DNA from: Gammaproteobacteria bacterium
Lineage (GTDB): Bacteria > Pseudomonadota > Gammaproteobacteria > Steroidobacterales > Steroidobacteraceae
Assembly (NCBI GenBank): GCA_028293745.1
Contig: JAQGOF010000008.1
Span: 1 to 47,653, forward strand
Length of the DNA: 47,653 bases
Direction: 5' to 3'
The notes below the pieces were generated by a model. It made no database searches. It was not told where the DNA came from and worked only from the letters and a program-made list of their open reading frames with translations. A program made the position numbers and the translations under genes. Shown one piece after another: positions 1-9,315 of the stretch (position 1 is the stretch's first letter; every line of letters starts with the position of its first letter).

Positions 1-2
1 CT

Positions 3-1079
3 GCGGACGAGCCCCAGGTGGGCCGCCTCACCAGAGCACTGCTCTCCTCGAGCCCGCCCTCAACCCTTACATATCCGGTCGCCTATCACGCTGTGCCGCT
101 CGGCGAGTTGCGCGTCTCATCCAACCCGATGTCGGAGTTCGCGGAAATCGAGCAGCGCGTGTGGCGCGATCTCGCCGTGTTGGCACTGGTACTCCTTGCT
201 ATGAGTGCCGCCCTCTACGGGATGGTGCGGCAGGGCCTCAAACCGATTGCGCAGGTACAAGCCGCGTTGGCGAATCTCCAGGCCGGCCACCTCGAGACCC
301 GCTTGCCGCGATTCCGGCTCAAGGATGTCGATGACATATCGCTACGATTCAACCAATGCGCGGCCGCCATGCAGGAAGCTGCCGCACAGCGGCGCGATCT
401 CAATCGCAGGATCATCGGGGCCGAAGAGGAGGAGCGCAGGCGGTTGGCGCGCGAGCTTCACGATGAGCTGGGTCAGAGTCTGACCGCCATCAAGGTCGAT
501 GCCGCGTATATCGCGCGCGAGGCGGCGGGTAGCGCGCCGAAGATAGTCAGTAGCGCCCATGCGATCGAAAAGCTGAGTAGCAACATCATGGAGCTGATCC
601 GCAGCATGCTCGCGCGGCTGCGGCCGCATGGCCTGGAAACGGCCGGCCTGCGGGAGACTCTGCAGGACCTCGTCAACGGCTGGCAGGCTCGTGTTGCGGA
701 CAGATTCCACTGTTCGCTGGCCATACGAGGCGAAGTTGATGTCCTTGCGCCGGATCTCAACATCACGGTGTACAGGTTGATCCAGGAATGCCTCACCAAC
801 GCCGTACGGCACTCGCGCGCACGCATGATCGCGATCAGACTGTCAGTCGAGGAGGAACAGGCTTCCCCGGGAGCGCGCCGTGTGCTGTTGGACGTCACGG
901 AATCGGAAATGGCAGCGAACGCAACGGCGGTTGGAACCAGCGGCGCTGGGCTGCTGGGCATGCGTGAAAGAGTCGAGGCACACGGGGGCGAGTTGAAGAT
1001 AGACTTCGATCCGGCGGGCGGTTTGTCGCTCCATGCCTGGATTCCCGTGGTACTGCAGGGTGAGGTCGTCGATGCATAA
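3..1079 (+). CDS. Sensor histidine kinase, NarL/UhpB (HisKA_3) type, 5' end missing
   Basis: The reading frame is open to the left edge, so this is the C-terminal part of a membrane histidine kinase. The first in-window start codon, GTG at 18, is probably not the real start. Numbering from it, a membrane helix lies at about 51-70, a HAMP linker at 71-125, a HisKA_3 dimerisation helix with phospho-acceptor His148 (RRLARELHDELGQ) and an ATPase domain with N-box Asn261 (QECLTNAVRHS) and a GLLGMRERVEAHGG motif at 311-324. The short extracytoplasmic stretch before the helix resembles LapD/MoxY-type sensors (inference). The usual D-x-G of the G1 box is replaced by TESE at about 294-297, so ATP binding may be altered. 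It overlaps the response regulator gene by 8 bp and is surely its partner. Confidence 0.93.
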   Translation, partial: ADEPQVGRLTRALLSSSPPSTLTYPVAYHAVPLGELRVSSNPMSEFAEIEQRVWRDLAVLALVLLAMSAALYGMVRQGLKPIAQVQAALANLQAGHLETRLPRFRLKDVDDISLRFNQCAAAMQEAAAQRRDLNRRIIGAEEEERRRLARELHDELGQSLTAIKVDAAYIAREAAGSAPKIVSSAHAIEKLSSNIMELIRSMLARLRPHGLETAGLRETLQDLVNGWQARVADRFHCSLAIRGEVDVLAPDLNITVYRLIQECLTNAVRHSRARMIAIRLSVEEEQASPGARRVLLDVTESEMAANATAVGTSGAGLLGMRERVEAHGGELKIDFDPAGGLSLHAWIPVVLQGEVVDA

Positions 1080-1728
1080 CCCGAAGCGCATTCGGATACT
1101 GCTGGTGGACGATCATACCGTCGTTCGTGCCGGCTACCGGCGCTTCCTGGAGCAGGAGCCCGATTGCCAGGTGATCGCTGAGGCCTCATCAGGCGAGGAG
1201 GCCTATCTGCTGCTGCAAACGGTCGAGCCGGACATCGTGATTCTGGATCTGAGCATGCCAGGGCAGGGTGGGCTGTCGGTGTTGCGGCGCATGAAGGTGC
1301 GCTGGCCGTTGCTTCCAGTGCTGGTATTCAGCATGCACGACAACCTGCCGTTCGTCGTGCAAGCTATGAGAGCTGGAGCTACGGGCTACATCACCAAGAG
1401 CAGCGAGCCGGAGTCGATGGTCAAAGCGGTACGGAGCGTCGTCGCCGGCACACCAACGCTCAGTTCCGACGTGGCGCGCAAGATGGAGCTGGCGGCCGAC
1501 TCCGCAATGTCGCAGCCTACACTCGGGCTCTCCGCGCGCGAATTCGAGATCTTCCGCCTGGTCGCCAGCGGCAAGACCCACGAGGAGATCGCGGAGCTGT
1601 TGAACATCAGCCTCAAGACGGTCGCCAACAATCACTCGCTCATACGGCAGAAGCTGGGTATCAGTACGGACATCGAGTTATATCGGCTAGCCCGCGATTG
1701 CGGGGCTGTCGAGCCAGCGCCCGTGTAA
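1072..1728 (+). CDS. Response regulator, NarL/LuxR family
   Basis: A 218-residue two-domain regulator. The receiver domain (about 7-122) has the acidic pair Asp13-Asp14, phospho-acceptor Asp59 (ILDLSMPG) and the conserved Lys in GYITKSSEP. A LuxR-type HTH follows at about 145-205 (LSAREFEIFRLVASGKTHEEIAELLNIS). I choose the ATG at 1072 because it sits 8 bp inside the kinase gene with a purine-rich AGGGTGAGG just upstream. The in-frame ATG at 1033 would add 13 residues with no receiver-domain similarity. It should be phosphorylated by the upstream kinase. Its targets cannot be told from sequence. Confidence 0.95.
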   Translation: MHNPKRIRILLVDDHTVVRAGYRRFLEQEPDCQVIAEASSGEEAYLLLQTVEPDIVILDLSMPGQGGLSVLRRMKVRWPLLPVLVFSMHDNLPFVVQAMRAGATGYITKSSEPESMVKAVRSVVAGTPTLSSDVARKMELAADSAMSQPTLGLSAREFEIFRLVASGKTHEEIAELLNISLKTVANNHSLIRQKLGISTDIELYRLARDCGAVEPAPV

Positions 1729-1768
1729 GGAGCCCAGTCACATTACAATAACCAACAGGAACGCGAAT

Positions 1769-2350
1769 ATGCCCGATGACGCGGCTCTCGATCAGCTGTT
1801 CCGCGCCGCGCGGTCTACGCATGCGTTTACGTCGCAGCCTGTTTCGGACGAGTTGCTGCGGCAGCTATATGAGCTGCTGAAGTTGGGCCCGACTGCCTGG
1901 AACGCTCAGCCGGGTCGGTACGTGTTTGTGCGGTCCCCAGAAGCGAAGGCGCGTTTGGCACCGGCGATGTCGAGTGGCAATCGCGCGAAGACACTCGCCG
2001 CGCCGGTAACGGCAATCGTGGCTTATGACACGCGTTTCTTCGACCGGCTGGACGAGTGGGCGCCGGGAAGCACGGGCACGGCCGTCCTTACCAAGGATCC
2101 GGCACTCGCCGAGCTCACGGCGTTACGCAATGGAAGCTTGCAGGGGGCGTACCTGATTCTGGCGGCGCGTGCGCTGGGACTCGCCGCGGGGCCCATGTCG
2201 GGGTTCAATTCGGAGGCCGTCAACCGGGAGTTCTTTGCGAGCTCGACCTGGCGCGCGAACTTCCTGGTCAATCTCGGATTCCCTGATGGCAGCGTGCCCA
2301 GGCCGCGGGCGGCACGGGTGCCGTTCGAGGATGCCGTGCGGATTGTGTGA
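1769..2350 (+). CDS. RutE-like nitroreductase family protein (putative malonic semialdehyde reductase)
   Basis: A 193-residue FMN-dependent nitroreductase-fold protein closely resembling E. coli RutE. Shared blocks include LLKLGPTAWNAQPGRYVFVR, SSGNRAKTLAAPVTAIVAYD, ALRNGSLQGAYLILAARALG and GPMSGFN. In E. coli, RutE reduces malonic semialdehyde to 3-hydroxypropionate in uracil breakdown, using NAD(P)H. No other rut genes are in the window, so the role here may be general detoxification of a reactive aldehyde, a quinone or a nitro compound. The family call is firm and the substrate is inferred. Confidence 0.9.
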   Translation: MPDDAALDQLFRAARSTHAFTSQPVSDELLRQLYELLKLGPTAWNAQPGRYVFVRSPEAKARLAPAMSSGNRAKTLAAPVTAIVAYDTRFFDRLDEWAPGSTGTAVLTKDPALAELTALRNGSLQGAYLILAARALGLAAGPMSGFNSEAVNREFFASSTWRANFLVNLGFPDGSVPRPRAARVPFEDAVRIV

Positions 2351-2450
2351 GCGCCCGCGGGGCGCCGATGACGCTGCGGGCTGGTCACCACTTCGTGACC
2401 ACCGCGCGACCGACTTGTTAAAGGGTGGCCGCTACACTGCGGTCGTCCCC

Positions 2451-3440
2451 ATGAAACTCCAGCAACTTCGCTACCTGGCGGCCGTCGTCCAGAGCGATTT
2501 GAACATTACGGCGGCGGCGGTGAAGTTGCGCGCGACCCAGTCTGCGATCAGCAAGCAGCTCAAGCTGCTCGAAGAAGAGCTCGGTTTCGATGTCTTTGCA
2601 CGAAGCGGGCGGATGCTGACCCGGGTCACGCTGCCGGGCGAGCGGGTGATCCGTCACGCGCTGAAGATGTTGCGCGAGGCGGAGAACATTCACGGGCTGT
2701 CGGAAGATCTCAGGGAGGGCGATCGAGGATCGTTGTCGATCGGTACGACACATACGCAGGCGCGCTATGTCCTGCCACGGATCATCCAGAAGTTCCGATC
2801 CAGCTATCCCAACGTGCAGTTTCACCTGCATCAGGGCACATCAGAGCAGATTGCAGAAATGGCTGAAGTCGACGGGATCGACTTTGCCATGGCGACCGGC
2901 TCGCACGAGTTGTTCAGCAAGTACGTGCTGTTGCCGTGCTACCAGTGGAATCAGCGGATCATTGTGGCTGCCGGTCATCCATTGGCGCAGGTCGGGCAGC
3001 CAACGCTGGCGGACCTGGCGGCCTATCCGATAGTGACCTACGTATTCAGCTTCAACGGCAAGTCGTCGCTGCATCAGGCGTTTGCCCATGCGGGACTCAC
3101 TGCCAAAGTCGCGCTGACCGCACGCGATGCCGATGTGATCAAGACCTACGTCAGGTTGGGACTTGGAGTCGGAATCGTGGCGGACGTTGCCTTGGACCCG
3201 AAGCAGGACCGGGGACTGGTTTCAATCGACGCCGCGCACTTGTTTCCCGTCCATACAACGTGGATCGGGTTTGCCCGGGACCGGCTGTTACGTGGCTACA
3301 TGTACGCCCTGCTTGCGCTCGTCGCTCCGCACCTGGAACGTGATGTGGTGGATCGGGCCGCTCGTTGCAGCGCGCAGAGCGAGGTTGACTCGCTATTCGC
3401 GGATACGACGCTTCCCCGCCTACCGGAAATCCTATTGTAG
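2451..3440 (+). CDS. cysB: CysB-type LysR transcriptional regulator
   Basis: A 329-residue LysR-type regulator. It starts MKLQQLRYLAAVV exactly like CysB/Cbl, with a winged HTH at 1-60. The effector domain carries CysB-diagnostic stretches: IGTTHTQARYVLPRIIQKF, LPCYQWNQRIIVAAGHPLA, YPIVTYVFSFNG, TARDADVIKTYVRLGLGVGI and a FAPHLTRDVVD-like C-terminus (VAPHLERDVVD). CysB activates cysteine biosynthesis and sulfur assimilation genes in response to N- or O-acetylserine. The ATG at 2451 matches the family start exactly. An in-frame upstream extension to 2169 overlaps the rutE-like gene and is rejected. No cys structural genes adjoin it. Confidence 0.93.
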   Translation: MKLQQLRYLAAVVQSDLNITAAAVKLRATQSAISKQLKLLEEELGFDVFARSGRMLTRVTLPGERVIRHALKMLREAENIHGLSEDLREGDRGSLSIGTTHTQARYVLPRIIQKFRSSYPNVQFHLHQGTSEQIAEMAEVDGIDFAMATGSHELFSKYVLLPCYQWNQRIIVAAGHPLAQVGQPTLADLAAYPIVTYVFSFNGKSSLHQAFAHAGLTAKVALTARDADVIKTYVRLGLGVGIVADVALDPKQDRGLVSIDAAHLFPVHTTWIGFARDRLLRGYMYALLALVAPHLERDVVDRAARCSAQSEVDSLFADTTLPRLPEILL

Positions 3441-3568
3441 CGGGGAGCGCTACCACGGTGCACCGATGCAGCGATGCCTGGTTCGCGCGGGCGTCGCGAC
3501 CTGCGCTGGCCTACGCGGGTGGCCTACGACAGCCGCGACTTTAGGCTTCCGGTTCCAGCGGCGTAGGG

Positions 3569-3574
3569 GATAAT
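3569..3574 (+). promoter_or_regulatory. Possible -10 box upstream of the TPR-GGDEF gene
   Basis: GATAAT lies 34 bp before the ATG at 3609. The only upstream partner at 16-17 bp is a weak TTCCGG at about 3547. It is the best promoter-like sequence in the 168-bp gap after cysB, but the match is modest. Confidence 0.3.
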
Positions 3575-3608
3575 GCACGGCCACCACTCAAGGTTGTCGC
3601 CTGCATAG

Positions 3609-5585
3609 ATGACTGACCCACGCAGAGCCTGGGACACCCGATCCGGGGCGCTGGCCCGCCAACTCATGGCGCTGCTGGCGGCTACCTGGGCTACCGCGGC
3701 GGGGGGCGGCCCGAGGTCCACGGTGGTCGTGCCGGCCGGTTCTCACCCCGCTTTGGCATATGTCGAGCGCGGCATCATCGAGATGCGCAGCGACCCCGAT
3801 GCAAGCAAGCGGGATGCTGACGACGCATTGCGGCTGCTTCAGCAGCAGCCCGACACGGACCTCGAAATCCGGGCTCGGCTGCTTCTGTGCGATTACCAGG
3901 CGGAGCGGGACACCAAGGCCGCCGAGGAGCAGATCGAGGCCGGTACGGCGTTACTGCCGAAGGCGCATCGTGTGGGGCTCAGGGCGGGGTTGCTCGACTG
4001 CCGTGGCCAGATGTACGAGACGGCTGGGAATAACGCCAAGGCGCGTGCACTGTACGAACAGGCGGTGACGGTTGCGGCGGAGACCCATGACGACGAGATG
4101 CTGGCTCAGAGCCTATTTTCCCGCGGCTATCTGCTCGGCTTGCAGGGTGAATATGCATCCGGACTCACTGACCTGAAGCGCGCGCAGACGCTGTACGACA
4201 AGCTGAACAAGCCCCAGCACTCGCTCACCACCCTCAACAGCATCGCCATCCTGTACAACCGGATGGGCGACTACGCGCAGGCGCGATACATCTACTCGCG
4301 CGCGCTCAAGGCTCAGCGCGAATCAGGGATGCAGCGCGAGGAAGCCGTAACGCTGCACAATCTCGGCCGCGCCTACGAAAACCTGCACGAATGGGACAAG
4401 GCGCAGCAGTCATTTACGGAGTCATTGGCCTTGAGCCGCCAGCTCAACTATGCGCGGGGCGAAGCCTATGCCCTGCGCGGTCTGGCGGCCGTATCAAATG
4501 CCTTGGGCGACCCGAAAGGCGCCTTGGATACCCTGGTTCGCGCAGAGTCGCTGCAGCGGCAGACGCCAGATGCACGCCTGCGCGCGCAGATACAACTGGC
4601 TCGCGGCATAGCATTTCACAAGCTGGATCGACTGCCGGAGAGCAGCGCGGCGTTGGAAGACGCGCTGGAGGTGTTTCGGCAGGCCGACGCTATGGGCGAG
4701 TTGAACGCAACCTATTCGGAGCTCGCTGAGGTCTATGCCGAGAGTGGTAACTGGCGTGCGGCCTACGACAGGCGGACGCAGGCCAAGGAGACCTCCGACA
4801 GGCTGCTGAACAATCAGCTCGATCAGCGGTTCGCGACACTGAAGGTCGAATTCGACTCGGCTGCGAAGGACAAGGAAAATGCATTTCTGATCCACGAAAA
4901 TGAGATCAATCAGCAAGCGCTTGCCCAAGGGTTGAGCGTTCGGCATCTGCAGGCCGCGGTGATCGTGTTGTCGGTGACGCTCGTCTTGATGCTCGCGACC
5001 CTGGCTGTACACCAGCGGCGCCATGCGCTACGCATGAAATATCTGGCGTTGACTGACGAGTTGACGGGGGTGCCCAACAGACGTTCGGTCCTGTCGCGGC
5101 TGGACCCTCTGTTGCGCGATTCGGATGCGGGCTCGTGCGCCATCCTCATTATCGATATCGACCACTTCAAGAGGATCAACGACCAATACGGACATCCAAC
5201 CGGGGATGAGGTCTTGAAAGTGGTGGCCAGTACTGTGCGCAGCTGCGTGGCTGAGCCTGGGTTTTTCGGACGCCTGGGTGGCGAGGAGTTCCTCATCGTC
5301 CTGCCGCGTTTGGATCTGTGCGGGATGCGCGCTGAAGCAGAGCGGTTTCGTCAGGCGATCATGTCGATCGATACGTCGCGATGGTTTTCCGACCGACGAC
5401 GTATTACTGCTAGCATTGGGTGTGCGGTTTCGATGCCGGGGGCAGATACGCCAAGCACCATGCTGAAGCGCGCGGACTTTGCGTTGTATGCTGCCAAGAG
5501 AAGTGGGCGCAATTGTGTGCAGACAGAGCCAGAATCTCCCCCGGACTTGCCACCGACCGTGGGTTCGCTTGCCGCAGAAGCATAG
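3609..5585 (+). CDS. TPR-repeat diguanylate cyclase (GGDEF), membrane-anchored
   Basis: A 658-residue protein with a hydrophobic N-terminus (about 14-32, probable signal sequence), a long tetratricopeptide-repeat sensor region (about 40-400, with clear repeats around EAVTLHNLGRAYENLHEWDKAQQSF), a coiled region, one membrane helix at about 449-470 and a GGDEF domain at about 480-640. The active-site loop reads GGEEF at 557-561, an accepted active variant. DIDHFKRINDQYGHPTGDEVL carries the metal-binding and base-recognition residues. The RxxD product-inhibition site is absent (AEPG in its place), so feedback control by c-di-GMP is unlikely. Predicted to make c-di-GMP when the periplasmic TPR region binds a partner. 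Confidence 0.92.
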   Translation: MTDPRRAWDTRSGALARQLMALLAATWATAAGGGPRSTVVVPAGSHPALAYVERGIIEMRSDPDASKRDADDALRLLQQQPDTDLEIRARLLLCDYQAERDTKAAEEQIEAGTALLPKAHRVGLRAGLLDCRGQMYETAGNNAKARALYEQAVTVAAETHDDEMLAQSLFSRGYLLGLQGEYASGLTDLKRAQTLYDKLNKPQHSLTTLNSIAILYNRMGDYAQARYIYSRALKAQRESGMQREEAVTLHNLGRAYENLHEWDKAQQSFTESLALSRQLNYARGEAYALRGLAAVSNALGDPKGALDTLVRAESLQRQTPDARLRAQIQLARGIAFHKLDRLPESSAALEDALEVFRQADAMGELNATYSELAEVYAESGNWRAAYDRRTQAKETSDRLLNNQLDQRFATLKVEFDSAAKDKENAFLIHENEINQQALAQGLSVRHLQAAVIVLSVTLVLMLATLAVHQRRHALRMKYLALTDELTGVPNRRSVLSRLDPLLRDSDAGSCAILIIDIDHFKRINDQYGHPTGDEVLKVVASTVRSCVAEPGFFGRLGGEEFLIVLPRLDLCGMRAEAERFRQAIMSIDTSRWFSDRRRITASIGCAVSMPGADTPSTMLKRADFALYAAKRSGRNCVQTEPESPPDLPPTVGSLAAEA

Positions 5586-5592
5586 GGATTAG

Positions 5593-6963
5593 ATGCAGAA
5601 CGACGTGGCTGCTGCGGTACCCGGCGACGCGGTGCCTGAAGGACAGGCCGACCGTTGGGGTGAGCGCCTTCCTCGCCAGATTGGCTTGGTCAATTCGACT
5701 GCCGTACTGGTCGGTGTCACCATTGGCAGCGGCATTTTCCGAGTGCCCGCCACGGTGGCTGCTCAGCTGCACGATCCTGGCCCGGTCATTCTTTGCTGGA
5801 TACTCGGCGGTGTGGTAGCCCTCTTCGGCGCACTCACGATCGCCGAACTGGCGGCAGCTCTCCCTCGTTCCGGCGGCATTTTCGCGTATATCCTGGAAAG
5901 CTTCGGGCCGCTGCCAGCGTTCATGTTTGGTTGGACGGAGCTGGCAGTCGTGCGTGCGTCTGCCCTTGGCGCGACGTCGACGATTTTCTCTGAATACCTC
6001 GGCTACTTCCTACGCATGACTCCAGCCCAGGTACGGTACGTTGCCGCTGGAGCGATCATCGTCATTGGCGTGATCAACTACATTGGCGTGCAGCGCGCCG
6101 CCGCCGTAATGACTTTCGCAACGGTAGCCAAGTATGTAGCTGTGATGGCGCTGGGTGTGCTCGCCTTTACGGTCAGTTCTGGTGGCGCTTCGCACTTCAC
6201 TCCTGCCTGGGGCTCCGGCCTGCATGTGTCGCTCTTGGCCACTGCACTGATTCCGGTCATGTGGACGTATGACGGCTGGGCGGACCTGTCGTTCATGGGG
6301 GGTGAGGTGAAGAACCCCCAACGGACCTTGCCGCTGGCGTTGATCCTGGGCACGCTGTGCGTAATGTTGGTGTACCTGGTGATAAACATCGGGTTCATGT
6401 ACCTGTTGCCACTGCCGCAGATGGCCCAGTCGAAGTTGATCGCTGCGACGGCGGCCGAACAGATCCCGCTGTTTGGCGGACGTGGCGCCGCCATCATTGC
6501 GGCTGTCGTGATGGTCTCGACGTTCAGTGGCTTGAATGGCTCGATGATGACCGGGCCACGCATATTCTTTGCGATGGCGGACCGCGGGTTGTTCTTTCGC
6601 GGCGTTGCCCGCGTTTCGCCGCGCTTTAAGAGTCCATCCGTCGCAATTTGGCTTGCGACAGCTTTGGGTGTCGTCTACGTTCTCCAGAATGACTTCGCAC
6701 AGCTCGCGGATAAGTTCATTCTCGGTATCTGGCCGTTTTACGCCCTAGCGGTTGCCGGTGTTTACGTTCTGCGGCGGAAGCGCCCTGATCTCGAGCGTCC
6801 TTATCGGGCGTTTGGCTACCCCGTCGTACCGGCGCTGTTTCTGCTAGCCTCACTCGGCATGGTTGCCAATGCGCTCATAACTGATCCGGTCAATACCGGC
6901 GTGACGCTCGGTATCATCATTGCTGGCGCGCCCATCTACTACCTGTGGCGCCGGTTCGTTTAA
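5593..6963 (+). CDS. APC-family amino acid permease
   Basis: A 456-residue inner-membrane transporter with about 12 hydrophobic segments. The first helix carries the APC substrate-binding signature GVTIGSGIFRVP, and a conserved block FMFGWTELAVVRASALGA follows in TM3. The C-terminal part (RRKRPDLERPYRAFGYPVVP) is typical of the LAT/YfnA-like branch. It starts 7 bp after the cyclase gene and so is probably co-transcribed with it. With the secreted peptidase downstream, uptake of released amino acids is a reasonable inference. The specific substrate is unknown. Confidence 0.9.
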   Translation: MQNDVAAAVPGDAVPEGQADRWGERLPRQIGLVNSTAVLVGVTIGSGIFRVPATVAAQLHDPGPVILCWILGGVVALFGALTIAELAAALPRSGGIFAYILESFGPLPAFMFGWTELAVVRASALGATSTIFSEYLGYFLRMTPAQVRYVAAGAIIVIGVINYIGVQRAAAVMTFATVAKYVAVMALGVLAFTVSSGGASHFTPAWGSGLHVSLLATALIPVMWTYDGWADLSFMGGEVKNPQRTLPLALILGTLCVMLVYLVINIGFMYLLPLPQMAQSKLIAATAAEQIPLFGGRGAAIIAAVVMVSTFSGLNGSMMTGPRIFFAMADRGLFFRGVARVSPRFKSPSVAIWLATALGVVYVLQNDFAQLADKFILGIWPFYALAVAGVYVLRRKRPDLERPYRAFGYPVVPALFLLASLGMVANALITDPVNTGVTLGIIIAGAPIYYLWRRFV

Positions 6964-7014
6964 CATTCCCCGCTTCGCGAACCCCGCAAGCCCAACAATC
7001 CTAAGGACCCTAGC

Positions 7015-9315
7015 ATGGATCACCGCGTCCGCCGGCCTGTTCTGCTGGCCGCATCTACCTTAGTCTGCTCCGCTACTCTGGCGTCCGCCGCAACTCCGCC
7101 GACGCAGCTGTTCGGATTCACGGCTGAAGAGTCCGCCGCGCAGAGATCGATCGAGCAGCGTTTCGACGCCGACCTCAAAGCGGAAGATCTCAGCGCGTGG
7201 CTGAAGAATCTATCGTCTGAGGCAAACCATATCGGGTCGCCACATGACAAGGCGAACGCTGAGTTCGTGCGTGACCAGCTGAAGCAGTGGGGATGGGACG
7301 CGCAGATCGAGGAGTTCTACCCGCTTTACCCGACTCTCAAGCACCACACGCTCGAACTCGTCGCTCCCACGAAGTTCGTAGCTGCGCTCAAGGAGCCGCC
7401 GATAGCGGGTGACGAGACCTCCACGCGAACCGATGGCATGGGTCCGTACAACGTCTATGGCGCCGATGGTGACGTCACGGGCGACCTTGTGTACGTCAAC
7501 TATGGCATGCCGGACGACTACAAAGAGCTGGCGCGCCGGGGTGTAGACGTCAAGGGGAAGATCGCGATCACACGCTACGGCGGCGGATGGCGAGGCCTGA
7601 AACCCAAGCTCGCGCAAACGCACGGAGCCATAGGCTGCATCATCTACTCCGACCCGCAAAACGATGGCTATGCGGCAGGGGACGTGTACCCGAAGGGCGG
7701 ATGGCGTCCGGCCGATGGCCTGCAGCGCGGCTCGGTGGCAGACATGCCAATCTACTCAGGGGATCCGTTGACCCCGGGTGTCGGCGCGACGAAGAGCGCC
7801 AAGCGACTCAAGATTTCTGAAGCGAAGACCCTTCTCAAAATCCCGGTGATCCCGATCTCCTACGGGGATGCACAGCCGCTGCTCGCTGCCTTGTCGGGGC
7901 CCGTTGCGCCGGCAAGCTGGCGGGGCGCGCTGCCGATCACGTATCACGTCGGTCCGGGACCCGCGAAAGTGCACCTGGAGATCACCTCGGAATGGAGCCA
8001 GAAGCCGCTCTACGACGTGATCGCAAAGATCCCGGGGTCGCAAAGTCCGGATGAGTGGATTGTCCGCGGCAATCACCGTGACGGCTGGGTATTCGGCGCG
8101 TGGGATCCGCTCTCCGGTCATGTTGACATGATGGCGGAAGCGAAGGCGATCGGCGGACTTCTGAAGACCGGCTGGCGGCCAAAGCGGACTCTCGTCTACG
8201 CGAGTTGGGATGGCGAGGAGGCGGGGCTGCTCGGCTCGACAGAGTGGGCGGAGACGCATGCTGATGAGCTGCAGCGCAAGGCGGTGTTGTATGTCAACTC
8301 GGACACCAATGGGCGCGGGTTCCTCGATGTAGCCGGAAGTCACTCGCTGCAGCACCTGGTAAATGATGTCTCGCAGAGCGTGAAGGATCCGGAAACGGGT
8401 GTGACGGTGGGCGCACGCCGTCGCGCGAAGATGCTCGTCAGCGGATATGAAAAGGGCGCATCGGAGAACGAGAAGAAGGAAGCAAAGATTGCGGGAGCCG
8501 GCGGGGATCTCCCGATCGGAGCGCTGGGATCAGGATCGGACTTCACGCCGTTCCTGCAGCACCTGGGCATCACCACTCTGAATATCGAGTACGGTGATGA
8601 GGACGACCAGGCCGGAGTCTACCATTCCAACTATGACTCGTATGACCACTACGTGCGGTTCGGCGATCCGGGTTTCGTGTACGGCATAGCAGAGGCGCAG
8701 ACTGTTGGGCATACCGTACTGCGCATGGCTGACGCAGACGTAATTCCCATGCAATTCGGGTCATTCGCCGACACGATAGATGGCTACGTGACCGAGGTGC
8801 ATGAGCTTGCCGACCACAAACGCAAGGCCGCCGAAGAGCTGGGCAAGCTATTGGATCAGAATGCGTTCGCGCTTGCATCCGATCCCACACGGCCCCTGCT
8901 GGCGCCGGAGCGGGATCCGGAGGTTCCATACCTCGATTTTGTCGCCCTCGACAACGCCGTTGTGCGGCTGAAGAAGAGCGCCAAGGCATACGATGACCGC
9001 TATGCCAGGCTCACAGCCGGGAACCCGCGTTTGAGTGCCGAGCAGAGCAAGCAGTTGGATGACCTGCTGCGTGGGATGGAGAGGACGCTGATCGGTGCCC
9101 GCGGGCTGCCAGGCCGGGAATGGTACAAGCACCTGATTTACGCGCCCGGGTTGTTTACCGGGTACGGAGTAAAGACGGTTCCGGGAGTGCGAGAGGCCAT
9201 CGAACAAAACCACTGGGACGAGGCGAACCAGTACGTCGTGTTGACCGCAGCTGCGCTCACCGCGTATTCCGATAGGTTGGAAAAGGCTACAGCCCTGTTA
9301 GGGGGCGGAGCATGA
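7015..9315 (+). CDS. Secreted M28 metallopeptidase, glutamate carboxypeptidase II-like
   Basis: A 766-residue protein with a signal peptide (cut near ASA-ATP, about residue 26). It has the full GCPII layout: peptidase domain with an inserted PA (apical) domain, then a transferrin-receptor-like helical dimerisation domain at about 620-760. The di-zinc ligands are all visible: His in GNHRDGW (about 354), Asp in WDPLSGH, Glu in WDGEEAGLLGSTEW with the catalytic Glu beside it (about 400), Asp in YVNSDTNGRG (about 430) and His in YHSNYDSYDHY (about 536). Family members remove C-terminal acidic residues from small peptides. RBS AAGGA precedes the ATG. The stop overlaps the next gene (ATGA), so the two are translationally coupled. 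Confidence 0.94.
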   Translation: MDHRVRRPVLLAASTLVCSATLASAATPPTQLFGFTAEESAAQRSIEQRFDADLKAEDLSAWLKNLSSEANHIGSPHDKANAEFVRDQLKQWGWDAQIEEFYPLYPTLKHHTLELVAPTKFVAALKEPPIAGDETSTRTDGMGPYNVYGADGDVTGDLVYVNYGMPDDYKELARRGVDVKGKIAITRYGGGWRGLKPKLAQTHGAIGCIIYSDPQNDGYAAGDVYPKGGWRPADGLQRGSVADMPIYSGDPLTPGVGATKSAKRLKISEAKTLLKIPVIPISYGDAQPLLAALSGPVAPASWRGALPITYHVGPGPAKVHLEITSEWSQKPLYDVIAKIPGSQSPDEWIVRGNHRDGWVFGAWDPLSGHVDMMAEAKAIGGLLKTGWRPKRTLVYASWDGEEAGLLGSTEWAETHADELQRKAVLYVNSDTNGRGFLDVAGSHSLQHLVNDVSQSVKDPETGVTVGARRRAKMLVSGYEKGASENEKKEAKIAGAGGDLPIGALGSGSDFTPFLQHLGITTLNIEYGDEDDQAGVYHSNYDSYDHYVRFGDPGFVYGIAEAQTVGHTVLRMADADVIPMQFGSFADTIDGYVTEVHELADHKRKAAEELGKLLDQNAFALASDPTRPLLAPERDPEVPYLDFVALDNAVVRLKKSAKAYDDRYARLTAGNPRLSAEQSKQLDDLLRGMERTLIGARGLPGREWYKHLIYAPGLFTGYGVKTVPGVREAIEQNHWDEANQYVVLTAAALTAYSDRLEKATALLGGGA

